In this document: piece by piece, positions 54,597-64,000 of the stretch
Position numbering within the stretch: position 1 is the stretch's first letter
Layout of the letters: the number at the start of each line of letters is the position of its first letter
Assembly (NCBI RefSeq): GCF_011493005.1
Contig: NZ_CP049156.1
Coordinates: 2,294,001 to 2,358,000, forward strand
Direction: 5' to 3'
DNA from: Caballeronia sp. SBC1
GTDB taxonomy: Bacteria; Pseudomonadota; Gammaproteobacteria; Burkholderiales; Burkholderiaceae
Length of the DNA: 64,000 bases
The notes under the pieces: model-generated
Told to the model about the DNA's origin: nothing
The model's database searches: none
Seen by the model: only the letters and a program-made list of their open reading frames with translations
Program-made: the position numbers and the translations under genes

Positions 54597-57455
54597 TTAT
54601 TTCGAGATCGTCTGCGCGCCCTTCAACCGGCCAAACGCGCCTTCGATCAGCGCCTTCAGCTGCTCGTAGTGTTTCGCGTAATAGCCGACTGCCGGGGATG
54701 CCGATGCCGGACGGCCGCTGTAGGCCAGCTTCTGTCCTTCACGCATGCCTTCACGCAGATGATGCTCGACGTAGAACCAGGCGCCCTGGTTCTGCGGCTC
54801 GTCCTGTACCCAGACCACTTCGTTCGCGTTTTCGTATTTCTTGATTTCCGCGTCGAACTGCTTGTGGGCGAACGGATACAACTGCTCGATACGGATGATC
54901 GCGACGTCGTTCGCCTTCGCTTCACGGCGATGCGCGATGAGGTCGTAATAAACGCGACCCGAACACACGATCACACGCTTGACCTTCTTCGACTCAACCG
55001 TGCCATCCACTTCGCCGATGATCGGCTGGAACGAACCCTTCGCCAGTTCCGAAAGATCCGACACCGCTTCTTTGTGACGAAGCAGCGACTTCGGCGTAGC
55101 GACAATCAGAGGCTTCCTGAACAAACGGATCATCTGACGGCGCAACAGATGGAAAATCTGCGCCGGCGTGGTCGGCTGGACCACTTGCATGTTGTGGTCA
55201 GCACAAAGTTGCAGGAACCGTTCGATACGTGCCGACGAGTGCTCCGGACCTTGGCCTTCATAACCGTGCGGCAGCAGCATGGTGAGACCCGAAACACGGC
55301 CCCACTTCACTTCGCCCGACGAGATGAACTGGTCGATCACGACTTGCGCGCCGTTCACGAAGTCACCGAATTGCGCTTCCCACGCAACCAGCGTGTTCGG
55401 TTCTGCGGTCGAATAGCCGTACTCGAAGCCAAGCACCGCTTCTTCCGACAACACTGAGTCGATCACGGTGAACTTCGCCTGACCTTCAGCAATGTTCTGC
55501 AGCGGAATGTACGTGCCGTCGTTCCAGCGCTCGCGGTTCTGATCGTGCAGCACGGCGTGACGGTGCGTGAACGTGCCACGGCCCGAATCCTGGCCCGTGA
55601 GACGCACCGCATAACCCGACGCCACCAGCGACGCGTATGCCAGATGCTCGCCCATGCCCCAGTCGAGCTTCGCTTCGCCCCGGCCCATTGCGCGACGATC
55701 GTTGATCACGCGCTCGACGAGCGGATGCACCTTGAAGTTATCGGGAACCGTGGTGATACGGTCGGCGAGACGCTTCAGTTCGGCCAAAGGAACGGCTGTG
55801 TCAGCGGCATCGGTCCATTTGCGGTTCAGGAACGGAACCCAGTCCACCGCGTACTTGCTCTTGTAGTTCGAGAGCACCGGGTCGACCGTGTGATGACCAT
55901 CGTCCATTGCCTGGCGGTACGCCTTCACGTAACCATCAGCGTCTTCAGCCGTGAGCACGCCTTGCTGCACCAGCTTTTCAGCATACAGCGCGCGCGTACC
56001 CGGATGCTTCGCAATCGTCTTGTACATCAGCGGCTGCGTGACCGCCGGCGTGTCCTGCTCGTTGTGACCCAACTTGCGGAAACAGATGATGTCGACAACC
56101 ACGTCCTTGTGGAACTGCATGCGGAAGTCGATAGCCAGCTGCGTGCACAGCACGACCGCTTCCGGATCGTCGCCGTTCACGTGCAGCACTGGCGCTTCGA
56201 TCATCTTCGCCACGTCCGAGCAATACAGCGTCGAGCGCGCATCACGCGGGTCGGACGTTGTAAAGCCGATCTGGTTGTTGATGACGATATGCAGCGTGCC
56301 GTGCGTGCCGTAACCACGCGTTTGCGCGAGGTTCAGCGTTTCCATGACCACGCCCTGACCGGCAAACGCCGCGTCGCCGTGAATCTGGACCGGCAGCACT
56401 TGGAGGCCATCGACGTCGCCGCGACGATCCATACGTGCCTTCGCCGACCCTTCGACCACCGGGTTCACGATTTCAAGGTGCGACGGGTTGAACGCGAGCG
56501 ACAAATGCACCGGGCCGCCGTCGGTTGAAACGTCCGACGAGAAACCCTTGTGATACTTCACGTCACCGGCCGGCAGGTCATCGACGTGCTTGCCTTCGAA
56601 TTCGGCGAACAGGTCAGCCGGCATCTTGCCCAGCGTGTTCACTAGAACGTTCAGACGTCCGCGGTGAGCCATGCCGATGATGATTTCCTGCACGCCGGCC
56701 GCACCAGCGTGGCGCACGACTTCGTCCATTGACGCGATGAAGCTTTCGCCGCCTTCCAGCGAGAAGCGCTTCTGGCCAACGTACTTCGTGTGCAGAAAAC
56801 GCTCAAGCCCTTCGGCTGCCGTCAGGCGCTGAAGAACGTGCTTTTTCTTGTCGGGGGAGAAATTCGGGGTGGAGCGGATCGATTCGAGCTTTTCTTTCCA
56901 CCAGCGCTTCTGTTCCGGATCGCTGATGTACATGAACTCGGCGCCGATCGTGCCGCAGTACGTGTCACGCAATGCCTTCACGATCTCGCGCAGCGATGCC
57001 TGTTCGAAACCGAAATACAGGTTCTGTGCATGGAACATCTGATCCATGTCGGCTTCGGTGAAGTCGTAGAACGCGGGTTCGAGCTCAGGAATGGCCGGGC
57101 GCTCGCGGCGCTTCAGCGGATCGAGGTTGGCCCACTGGGAGCCGAGGAAACGGTAGGCTCCAATCAGCGACTGGACGTAGACCTGCTTGCGCGCGGTTGC
57201 CAGATCACCACTGCTTTCGCGCGGCACGAAGCCGTTCGATTTCGCGCGTTGCGCGAACGATTCGACGATCGGGCCATGGGCCACGTCGTTGTGATTCGTC
57301 CCATCCGATGCAGGCACGTTCTGCAACGCATCGAAATAGGTACGCCAGGTCTCGGGCACTGACGCGGGATTATCGAGATATGCCTCGTACTGTTCTTCCA
57401 CATACGGGGCATTACCGCCGAACAAATAGGAGTTCAGCTGGGAATTCTTCATCAT
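54597..57455 (-). CDS. odhA: 2-oxoglutarate dehydrogenase E1
   Basis: About 952 residues of the SucA/OdhA ThDP-dependent E1. The N-terminal segment LNSYLFGGNAPYVEEQYEAY binds E2. The core has GMAHRGRLNVLVNTLGKMPA, HGDAAFAGQGVVMETLNLAQ (Mg/ThDP motif) and NNQIGFTTSDPRDARST. The C-terminal half has LLPHGYEGQGPEHSSARIER and ends LKGAQTISK. It decarboxylates 2-oxoglutarate in the TCA cycle. Start: paired ATGs at 57455/57452 follow AGGTGAG; a GTG at 57467 would add four residues. Confidence 0.97.
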   Translation of the reverse strand: MMKNSQLNSYLFGGNAPYVEEQYEAYLDNPASVPETWRTYFDALQNVPASDGTNHNDVAHGPIVESFAQRAKSNGFVPRESSGDLATARKQVYVQSLIGAYRFLGSQWANLDPLKRRERPAIPELEPAFYDFTEADMDQMFHAQNLYFGFEQASLREIVKALRDTYCGTIGAEFMYISDPEQKRWWKEKLESIRSTPNFSPDKKKHVLQRLTAAEGLERFLHTKYVGQKRFSLEGGESFIASMDEVVRHAGAAGVQEIIIGMAHRGRLNVLVNTLGKMPADLFAEFEGKHVDDLPAGDVKYHKGFSSDVSTDGGPVHLSLAFNPSHLEIVNPVVEGSAKARMDRRGDVDGLQVLPVQIHGDAAFAGQGVVMETLNLAQTRGYGTHGTLHIVINNQIGFTTSDPRDARSTLYCSDVAKMIEAPVLHVNGDDPEAVVLCTQLAIDFRMQFHKDVVVDIICFRKLGHNEQDTPAVTQPLMYKTIAKHPGTRALYAEKLVQQGVLTAEDADGYVKAYRQAMDDGHHTVDPVLSNYKSKYAVDWVPFLNRKWTDAADTAVPLAELKRLADRITTVPDNFKVHPLVERVINDRRAMGRGEAKLDWGMGEHLAYASLVASGYAVRLTGQDSGRGTFTHRHAVLHDQNRERWNDGTYIPLQNIAEGQAKFTVIDSVLSEEAVLGFEYGYSTAEPNTLVAWEAQFGDFVNGAQVVIDQFISSGEVKWGRVSGLTMLLPHGYEGQGPEHSSARIERFLQLCADHNMQVVQPTTPAQIFHLLRRQMIRLFRKPLIVATPKSLLRHKEAVSDLSELAKGSFQPIIGEVDGTVESKKVKRVIVCSGRVYYDLIAHRREAKANDVAIIRIEQLYPFAHKQFDAEIKKYENANEVVWVQDEPQNQGAWFYVEHHLREGMREGQKLAYSGRPASASPAVGYYAKHYEQLKALIEGAFGRLKGAQTISK

Positions 57456-57720
57456 TTTTACGCTCACCTTTCTTCGAGTTTCTCGAGAAATAGCGGGTTA
57501 CTCAACCTTCCGCAACACGGCCTGACCGTTTAGCGGATTGCGCGAATCAAGTCTGCTTGGAAGGACCTAAAACTGGCAATACTTTCTCTAGCATAGCACA
57601 GATCAATACGTCGACGCGCTGATGGTCGCAGCCGGGATGCTTATCCAGCGGGCTTTCGGGGACCTTTCGCGAATAAGGGACGCATCTGATTCAACGCTAA
57701 TGGGACGCTTTGTTGCAATA

Positions 57721-57744
57721 AAAAAGCCGCCCGAAGGCGGCTTT
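57721..57744 (-). terminator. intrinsic terminator of typA
   Basis: AAAGCCGCC (57723-57731), loop CGAA, GGCGGCTTT (57736-57744). On the minus strand, TTTTTTATT follows the stem, about 40 bases after the typA stop. A classic Burkholderia-style tetraloop terminator. Confidence 0.92.
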
Positions 57745-57781
57745 CTCGAACGTCAATTCGTCACGCAAATACTCGCGCAAA

Positions 57782-59608
<1,827 letters not shown>

Positions 59609-59923
59609 AGGAGGCTGAGGAGCTTGTACATACAGTTGAGCGCCGTGGGTGGGTGCAAGCAGCAGGCCGCGGGGTCAGCTCAAAGGCCAACTTAAAAAGT
59701 CGACTCAGTAAGAAACCTCCACGCCCCCCGCACTCGGCGCGATGGGAACCCGAGAGTGTAACACGCCGGCGTGTCCTCTTCCTCCCCATCGTGCAATAGG
59801 ACATAACCCGGAACCGCCTGCCTATTTCAAGACAGCCGAAAACCGGCGTCAACGCCTGCTGTCAGGCCTTAGCGGGCTTCCTGCGAATCTCAAAATAACA
59901 ACAACCGCATCAACGACATCAAA

Positions 59924-59939
59924 TTAAGAAGATTCTTAA
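59924..59939. promoter_or_regulatory. 16-base palindrome, candidate MarR operator
   Basis: TTAAGAA - GA - TTCTTAA, perfect 7-base arms, 18 bases upstream of the -35 of the marR promoter. A second, weaker inverted pair (CTTGC at 59986-59990, GCAAG at 60004-60008) overlaps the predicted transcription start region. Confidence 0.6.
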
Positions 59940-59956
59940 CATGCACGTCGAAGTAC

Positions 59957-59985
59957 TTGTCGCGTCAACTATGTGATTCTATAAT
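59957..59985 (+). promoter_or_regulatory. sigma-70 promoter of the marR-efflux unit
   Basis: TTGTCG (59957-59962), 17 bases, TATAAT (59980-59985). A consensus -10 with optimal spacing, 37 bases before the marR start codon. Confidence 0.8.
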
Positions 59986-60021
59986 CTTGCTTAGTCAATT
60001 ATTGCAAGCGCACGAGAATCC

Positions 60022-60543
60022 ATGAGCGACGCCCCCCAGCCGGTTCCCGAAATTGCGAATTACGAACTCAGCGAAAGCGTTGGTTACCTGCTTAGCCGCG
60101 TCCGCTCGACTTTGTGGAACAGCGTCACGCAACACACAATGGCCGATCTCGGCATTACCAGCACGCAAGCCAGCATCATGTTCATGCTGGCAAGCGGAAG
60201 GAGCCTCGCCGCCGCCGATCTGGCGCGCGAATACGGGATTGACGCGAGCGCCGTGACCCGCCTGATCGACCGCCTGGAAAAGCGTGGACTCATTACGCGC
60301 TTGCGCAGCGAGGAAGACCGGCGGGTCGTCCGACTGGCGCTAACTGAAGAAGGCCGTGCACTGGCCGGACAGATTCCGGCAATCTTTACGAAGGTGCTCG
60401 ACAAGCTGTTAAGCGGCTTTACGCCAGAGGAAGTAGGCTTCCTCAAAAGCATGCTGCGCCGGATCCTGTTGAACTCGGGCGACCCCATGTCTGCAGCGCT
60501 GCTCGGCATGCAGGAAAAATGCGCTACTAAACCCTCCTATTGA
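60022..60543 (+). CDS. MarR-family transcriptional regulator
   Basis: A 173-residue MarR regulator. The winged helix covers about 55-115: MADLGITSTQASIMFMLASG, LAREYGIDASAVTRLIDRLE, KRGLITRLRSEEDRRVVRLA. It directly precedes a three-gene efflux operon on the same strand (133-base gap), and a palindrome lies by its promoter, so it likely represses itself and the pump in response to phenolic or lipophilic compounds. Confidence 0.94.
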   Translation: MSDAPQPVPEIANYELSESVGYLLSRVRSTLWNSVTQHTMADLGITSTQASIMFMLASGRSLAAADLAREYGIDASAVTRLIDRLEKRGLITRLRSEEDRRVVRLALTEEGRALAGQIPAIFTKVLDKLLSGFTPEEVGFLKSMLRRILLNSGDPMSAALLGMQEKCATKPSY

Positions 60544-60676
60544 TGACACGTCGCGCACCGCTAAATGATGCCCATGGAATGACAGCGCTTTCCCGTTGTG
60601 CGGCTGGCATCGTAATAAAAATGAAAGAAATTAGTTGCAGCGTCCATCTTTACACTCCCTATCAAAGAGCCGAGCG

Positions 60677-62203
60677 ATGAAACTCTTTTGTTCGTCCGCG
60701 CCCGTCGCTGCGCGCAGCGCCCTGGCTGCCGCCGTGGCAGCGTTTGTCCTTGGCGGTTGCGCGAACTACGCCGGCATTAAAAGCGACAAGCAAATCGCCC
60801 AGCCGCAAAGCGATGCGCTGCAAGCCGCGCAAAGCCTGCCTTCGCAAGGCGGCCAGTGGCCGTCGCTCGACTGGGCGAAGCAGTTCGGCGATCCGCAATT
60901 GCCGCAATTGATCGACGAAGCGCTGGCCGGCAGTCCTTCGATTGCGCAGGCACAAGCGCGCATTGCGAAGGCATCGTCCTATATTGAGTCTTCACGCTCT
61001 AGCCTTTATCCGAAGGTGAACGGCTCGTATTCGTGGTCGCGCGAGCTGTACTCCGGCAACGCGCTCTACCCGCCTCCGTACGGCGGCTCGTGGTATAGCG
61101 AAAACAATGCGCTCGTAAGCGCGTCGTGGGATCTCGACCTGTGGGGCAAGAATCGCGCGCGGCTGGATCAGGCGGTCTCGCAGCAGAAGGCCGCAGAGGC
61201 CGACATGCAGCAGGCCCGCGTGACGCTGGCCGCGTCCGTTGCGCAGACCTATAACCAGCTCGCCCTGCTCTACGAACTGCGCGACGTGGCCCAGCGCGAG
61301 ATCGCGAACCGGACGGACATCGGACGGATCACGAACGGCCGCGTGCTGGCAGGGCTCGACACAAACGTGGAAAGCCGCACCGCCGAAGGCAATATCGCGA
61401 CGAGCCAGACGAACCTGTCCGAACTCGACGGCCAGATCACGACCACGCGTTATCAGTTGGGCGCATTGCTCGGCCAGGGTCCGGATCGGGGCTTGAAGAT
61501 CGCCACGCCGGTGCTCAATACGAAGATCGCGGTCACGCTGCCTGACAACGTGCCCGCGGATCTGATTTCGCGCCGTCCGGATATCGTCGCGGCCCGCTGG
61601 CAAGTCGAAGCAGCGACATCGAACGTCAAGGAAGCGAAGGCCGAGTTTTTCCCCGACATCAATTTGTCGGCGGCGGCAGGTTTCGATGCGTTCGGGTGGA
61701 GCCGCTTTATCAACTTTGGCAGCCGTCAGTTCAACGCGGGGCCAGCCATACACTTGCCGATCTTCGACGCCGGCGCATTGCGCTCGCAGTTGAAGGGCCG
61801 TTACGCAGACTTTGACCTGGACGTAGCCAACTACAACCAGACGCTGATCAACGCGCTCAACGACGTCGCCACGCAGATCGCGTCGATTCGTTCGGTGGAT
61901 CAGCAAACGAGCGATGCCGCGCGCGCCCTCGACGCCTCGACGCACGCGTATCAGCTCGCCGTGATTCGCTACAAAGCCGGTTTATCGCAGCAACTGCAAG
62001 TGCTTACCGCCGATCAGAACCGGTTGGCGAACGAGCAGACCGTAACGAATCTGCGCATGAAGCGCCGTGACCTGCAATTCGGTCTTATCAAGGCGCTGGG
62101 CGGTGGTTTTGACGCGGCGGATACGAACCTGGCCATCGACGGGCAAACGTCGAAGAGCGCACCGTCGCAGACCGCGTCGGCCGCGTCCAAGACAGCAAAC
62201 TGA
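60677..62203 (+). CDS. NodT-family outer-membrane efflux lipoprotein
   Basis: About 508 residues of the RND/EmrAB outer-membrane factor (TolC-like, NodT subgroup). The signal peptide ends in lipobox LGGC (AAVAAFVLGGCANYAG). The two OEP repeats contain LPQLIDEALAGSPSIAQAQA and ISRRPDIVAARWQVEAATSN, and the second half includes FGSRQFNAGPAIHLPIFDAG. It would form the exit duct for the pump encoded next. A TTG at 60635 is an unlikely longer start. Confidence 0.94.
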   Translation: MKLFCSSAPVAARSALAAAVAAFVLGGCANYAGIKSDKQIAQPQSDALQAAQSLPSQGGQWPSLDWAKQFGDPQLPQLIDEALAGSPSIAQAQARIAKASSYIESSRSSLYPKVNGSYSWSRELYSGNALYPPPYGGSWYSENNALVSASWDLDLWGKNRARLDQAVSQQKAAEADMQQARVTLAASVAQTYNQLALLYELRDVAQREIANRTDIGRITNGRVLAGLDTNVESRTAEGNIATSQTNLSELDGQITTTRYQLGALLGQGPDRGLKIATPVLNTKIAVTLPDNVPADLISRRPDIVAARWQVEAATSNVKEAKAEFFPDINLSAAAGFDAFGWSRFINFGSRQFNAGPAIHLPIFDAGALRSQLKGRYADFDLDVANYNQTLINALNDVATQIASIRSVDQQTSDAARALDASTHAYQLAVIRYKAGLSQQLQVLTADQNRLANEQTVTNLRMKRRDLQFGLIKALGGGFDAADTNLAIDGQTSKSAPSQTASAASKTAN

Positions 62204-62245
62204 ATCGACTAGCAGCAACCCAAGACAGAGAAATCGGAGCCATTC

Positions 62246-63508
62246 ATGAGCGACCCTCAACAAAACGCCGCAGCAGCGCCGGCGCCTAAAACCAATAACA
62301 CCAAGCGCCGGGTGCTGATGAGCCTGATCGTGCTGGTCGTGATCATCGCGGCTATCGCTTACGGGCTGTACTACTTCCTGATCGCGCGTTTTCACGAAAG
62401 CACCGATGACGCCTACGTGAACGGCAACATCGTGCAGATCACGCCGCAGGTGGTCGGCACGGTGATCTCGGTGAACGCCGACGACACGCAAACCGTGAAG
62501 ATGGGCGATCCGCTCGTCGTGCTCGATCCCGCCGACTCCAAGGTCGCGCTTGATTCGGCCGAAGCGAATCTCGCGCAGACGGTGCGCCAGGTCCGCACGC
62601 TGTTCGTCAACGACAACCAGTACGCGGCGCAAGTCGCGCTGCGTCAGTCGGATCTCTCGCGTGCGCAGGACGACTTGCGTCGCCGCATGACGATTGCCCA
62701 GACGGGCGCGGTCTCGGGCGAAGAAATTTCGCACGCCAAGGACGCTGTGCGCGGCGCGCAAGCATCGCTTAATGCGGCCCAGCAGGAATTGCAGTCGAAC
62801 CGTTCGCTGACCTCGAACACGACCATCGCCAGCCATCCGAACGTACTCGCCGCTGCCGCGAAGGTCCGCGATTCGTACATCAACTACGCACGCAACACCA
62901 TGCCGGCGCCGGTGACGGGTTATGTCGCGAAGCGTTCGGTGCAGGTCGGCCAACGCGTATCGCCGGGTAATCCGCTGATGGCAATCGTGCCGCTGAACGG
63001 CGTATGGGTCGACGCCAACTTCAAGGAAGTGCAGCTCACGCATATGCGCATTGGTCAACCGGTTGAACTCACCGCTGACGTGTATGGCTCCGGCGTTGTG
63101 TTCCACGGCAAGGTGATCGGCTTCTCGGCGGGCACGGGCTCGGCGTTCTCGTTGCTGCCGGCGCAAAACGCCACCGGTAACTGGATCAAGGTCGTGCAGC
63201 GTCTGCCGGTGCGGATCGGACTCGACCCGCAGGAACTTGAGAAGCATCCGCTGCGCATCGGTTTGTCGATGAACGTGGACATCACGATCAAGAACGAGAA
63301 CGGCGGCCAGCTCGGCACCGCGCCGAACACCGTGTACCAGACCGATGTGTTCGCCAAGTACGGCGATCAGGCCGACGCCGAGATCGCCCGGATTATTGAA
63401 GCGAACGAAGGCAGTTCGGGCCCGGGTACAGGTACGGGCGGCGCGCAGAAGACGTCGAAGGACAACGTGCAGCCGGCGACGAAGCAAGATCTCGCCAAGC
63501 TGATGTAA
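62246..63508 (+). CDS. EmrA/HlyD-family periplasmic adaptor
   Basis: A 420-residue membrane fusion protein. A single N-terminal helix (VLMSLIVLVVIIAAIAYGLY) is followed by the biotinyl-lipoyl domain (ESTDDAYVNGNIVQITPQVV), a coiled-coil hairpin (about 90-200) and a beta-barrel domain with RNTMPAPVTGYVAKRSVQVG. The C-terminus is a Gly/Thr-rich tail. It bridges the DHA2 pump and the outer-membrane factor. It lies 42 bases after the OMF gene and 31 bases before the pump gene. Confidence 0.95.
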   Translation: MSDPQQNAAAAPAPKTNNTKRRVLMSLIVLVVIIAAIAYGLYYFLIARFHESTDDAYVNGNIVQITPQVVGTVISVNADDTQTVKMGDPLVVLDPADSKVALDSAEANLAQTVRQVRTLFVNDNQYAAQVALRQSDLSRAQDDLRRRMTIAQTGAVSGEEISHAKDAVRGAQASLNAAQQELQSNRSLTSNTTIASHPNVLAAAAKVRDSYINYARNTMPAPVTGYVAKRSVQVGQRVSPGNPLMAIVPLNGVWVDANFKEVQLTHMRIGQPVELTADVYGSGVVFHGKVIGFSAGTGSAFSLLPAQNATGNWIKVVQRLPVRIGLDPQELEKHPLRIGLSMNVDITIKNENGGQLGTAPNTVYQTDVFAKYGDQADAEIARIIEANEGSSGPGTGTGGAQKTSKDNVQPATKQDLAKLM

Positions 63509-63539
63509 GTCCTCGCACAAGTTTTCCCGGAACCGTCAT

Positions 63540-64000
63540 ATGTCTCAACCAAACGCCGTTCATCCGCCGCTAGAGGGCGCGAAACTCGTGATCGGTACGA
63601 TCGCGGTTTCGCTCGCGGTATTCATGAACGTGCTCGATACGTCGATTGCCAACGTGTCCATTCCGTCGATCTCCGGTGACCTCGGGGTATCGTCGGATCA
63701 GGGCACGTGGGTGATCACGTCATTCGCGGTCGCCAACGCAATCTCGGTGCCGCTGACCGGTTGGCTCACGCAGCGCTTCGGACAGGTCCGCCTGTTCATG
63801 ACGTCGATCATCTTGTTCGTGCTCGCTTCGTGGCTGTGCGGCCTCGCGCCGACCCTGCCCTTCCTGCTCGCCGCGCGTGTGTTGCAAGGCGCGGTCGCCG
63901 GCCCAATGATCCCGCTCTCGCAGACCTTGCTACTCGCGAGTTATCCAAGAGCGAAAGCGCCCATGGCGCTCTCCATGTGGTCGATGACCACGCTGATCGC
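63540..64000 (+). CDS. DHA2-family MFS drug efflux pump, EmrB-type (partial)
   Basis: The first 153 codons of an EmrB/QacA-type 14-helix drug:H+ antiporter, cut by the window end. The first helix shows IAVSLAVFMNVLDTSIANVS, the DHA2 motif, then DLGVSSDQGTWVITSFAVAN and AARVLQGAVAGPMIPLSQTL (motif C region). It completes the tripartite pump with the OMF and EmrA-like proteins. The ATG at 63540 follows the emrA-like stop by 31 bases. Confidence 0.94.
   Translation, partial: MSQPNAVHPPLEGAKLVIGTIAVSLAVFMNVLDTSIANVSIPSISGDLGVSSDQGTWVITSFAVANAISVPLTGWLTQRFGQVRLFMTSIILFVLASWLCGLAPTLPFLLAARVLQGAVAGPMIPLSQTLLLASYPRAKAPMALSMWSMTTLI

Larger units (their letters stand above)
59609..60021. other. 413-base intergenic region, typA to marR
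   Basis: Between divergent genes. The half near marR (59890-60020) is AT-rich and holds the palindrome and promoter listed separately. The half near typA shows no gene; it should hold the typA promoter, not identified. Confidence 0.5.

Noticed and set aside
61982..63520. 512-codon minus-strand frame over the efflux genes
   Set aside because: Shadow of the NodT/EmrA-like genes; Arg/His-rich translation with no domain.

Overview
The window is a high-GC proteobacterial chromosome segment that fits the Burkholderiaceae (Paraburkholderia/Caballeronia/Burkholderia type). The assignment rests on gene content: an odhA-odhB-lpd-zapE block beside typA, a MarR regulator followed by a NodT/EmrA/EmrB-type efflux operon, a Burkholderia-style Tad pilus locus, and an orphan VgrG island. 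No rRNA, tRNA or CRISPR array was seen. Exact species cannot be set from the sequence alone.

Layout. 1-9.5 kb holds single genes: an NTF2-like protein, a chemoreceptor, an AlkC-type DNA glycosylase, a LysR regulator divergent from a TauE/SafE exporter (with a clear LysR box between them), an AraC remnant, and an orphan homodimeric 2-oxoacid dehydrogenase E1 divergent from an Lrp/AsnC regulator. 9.6-17.6 kb (minus strand) is a type VI secretion island. It encodes VgrG, a DUF4123 adaptor, three tandem DUF3304-type lipoproteins (probable immunity), a Tle1/DUF2235 phospholipase effector, a PAAR tip protein and an unrecognised two-helix membrane protein. Its upstream edge abuts a broken MFS gene. 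18.9-27.7 kb has an SHS-type MFS transporter and then a PsrA-like TetR regulator with a fatty-acid operon: FadE acyl-CoA dehydrogenase, high-molecular-weight FabG, MaoC hydratase and thiolase. Together these four enzymes could make a complete beta-oxidation cycle through (R)-3-hydroxyacyl intermediates. 27.8-30.2 kb has a DUF1571 exported protein, a small unknown protein and SurE.

30.3-44.1 kb (minus strand) is a complete Tad/Flp pilus locus in the order flp, tadV, tadE, cpaB, rcpA, tadZ, tadA, tadB, tadC, tadD, DUF3613, tadG, ending with a sigma-54 activator that has a degenerate receiver-like N-terminus. The 53-residue Flp pilin is easy to miss; a long near-perfect palindrome separates it from tadV. 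44.9-49.6 kb carries a glycine-rich repetitive lipoprotein, a TpsB/ShlB-type outer-membrane transporter with no TpsA partner next to it, and a DUF2147 exported protein.

49.7-59.6 kb (minus strand) holds a stand-alone DUF4096 transposase-like half protein, zapE, the 2-oxoglutarate dehydrogenase complex (odhA, odhB, lpd) and typA/bipA. 60.0-64.0 kb is a MarR-controlled tripartite efflux operon, cut by the window edge inside the DHA2 pump gene. Most of the window is ordinary core genome. The accessory and most interesting parts are the VgrG island (9.6-18.6 kb), the lipoprotein/TpsB/DUF2147 cluster (44.6-49.6 kb) and the regulatory palindromes in front of several regulators.
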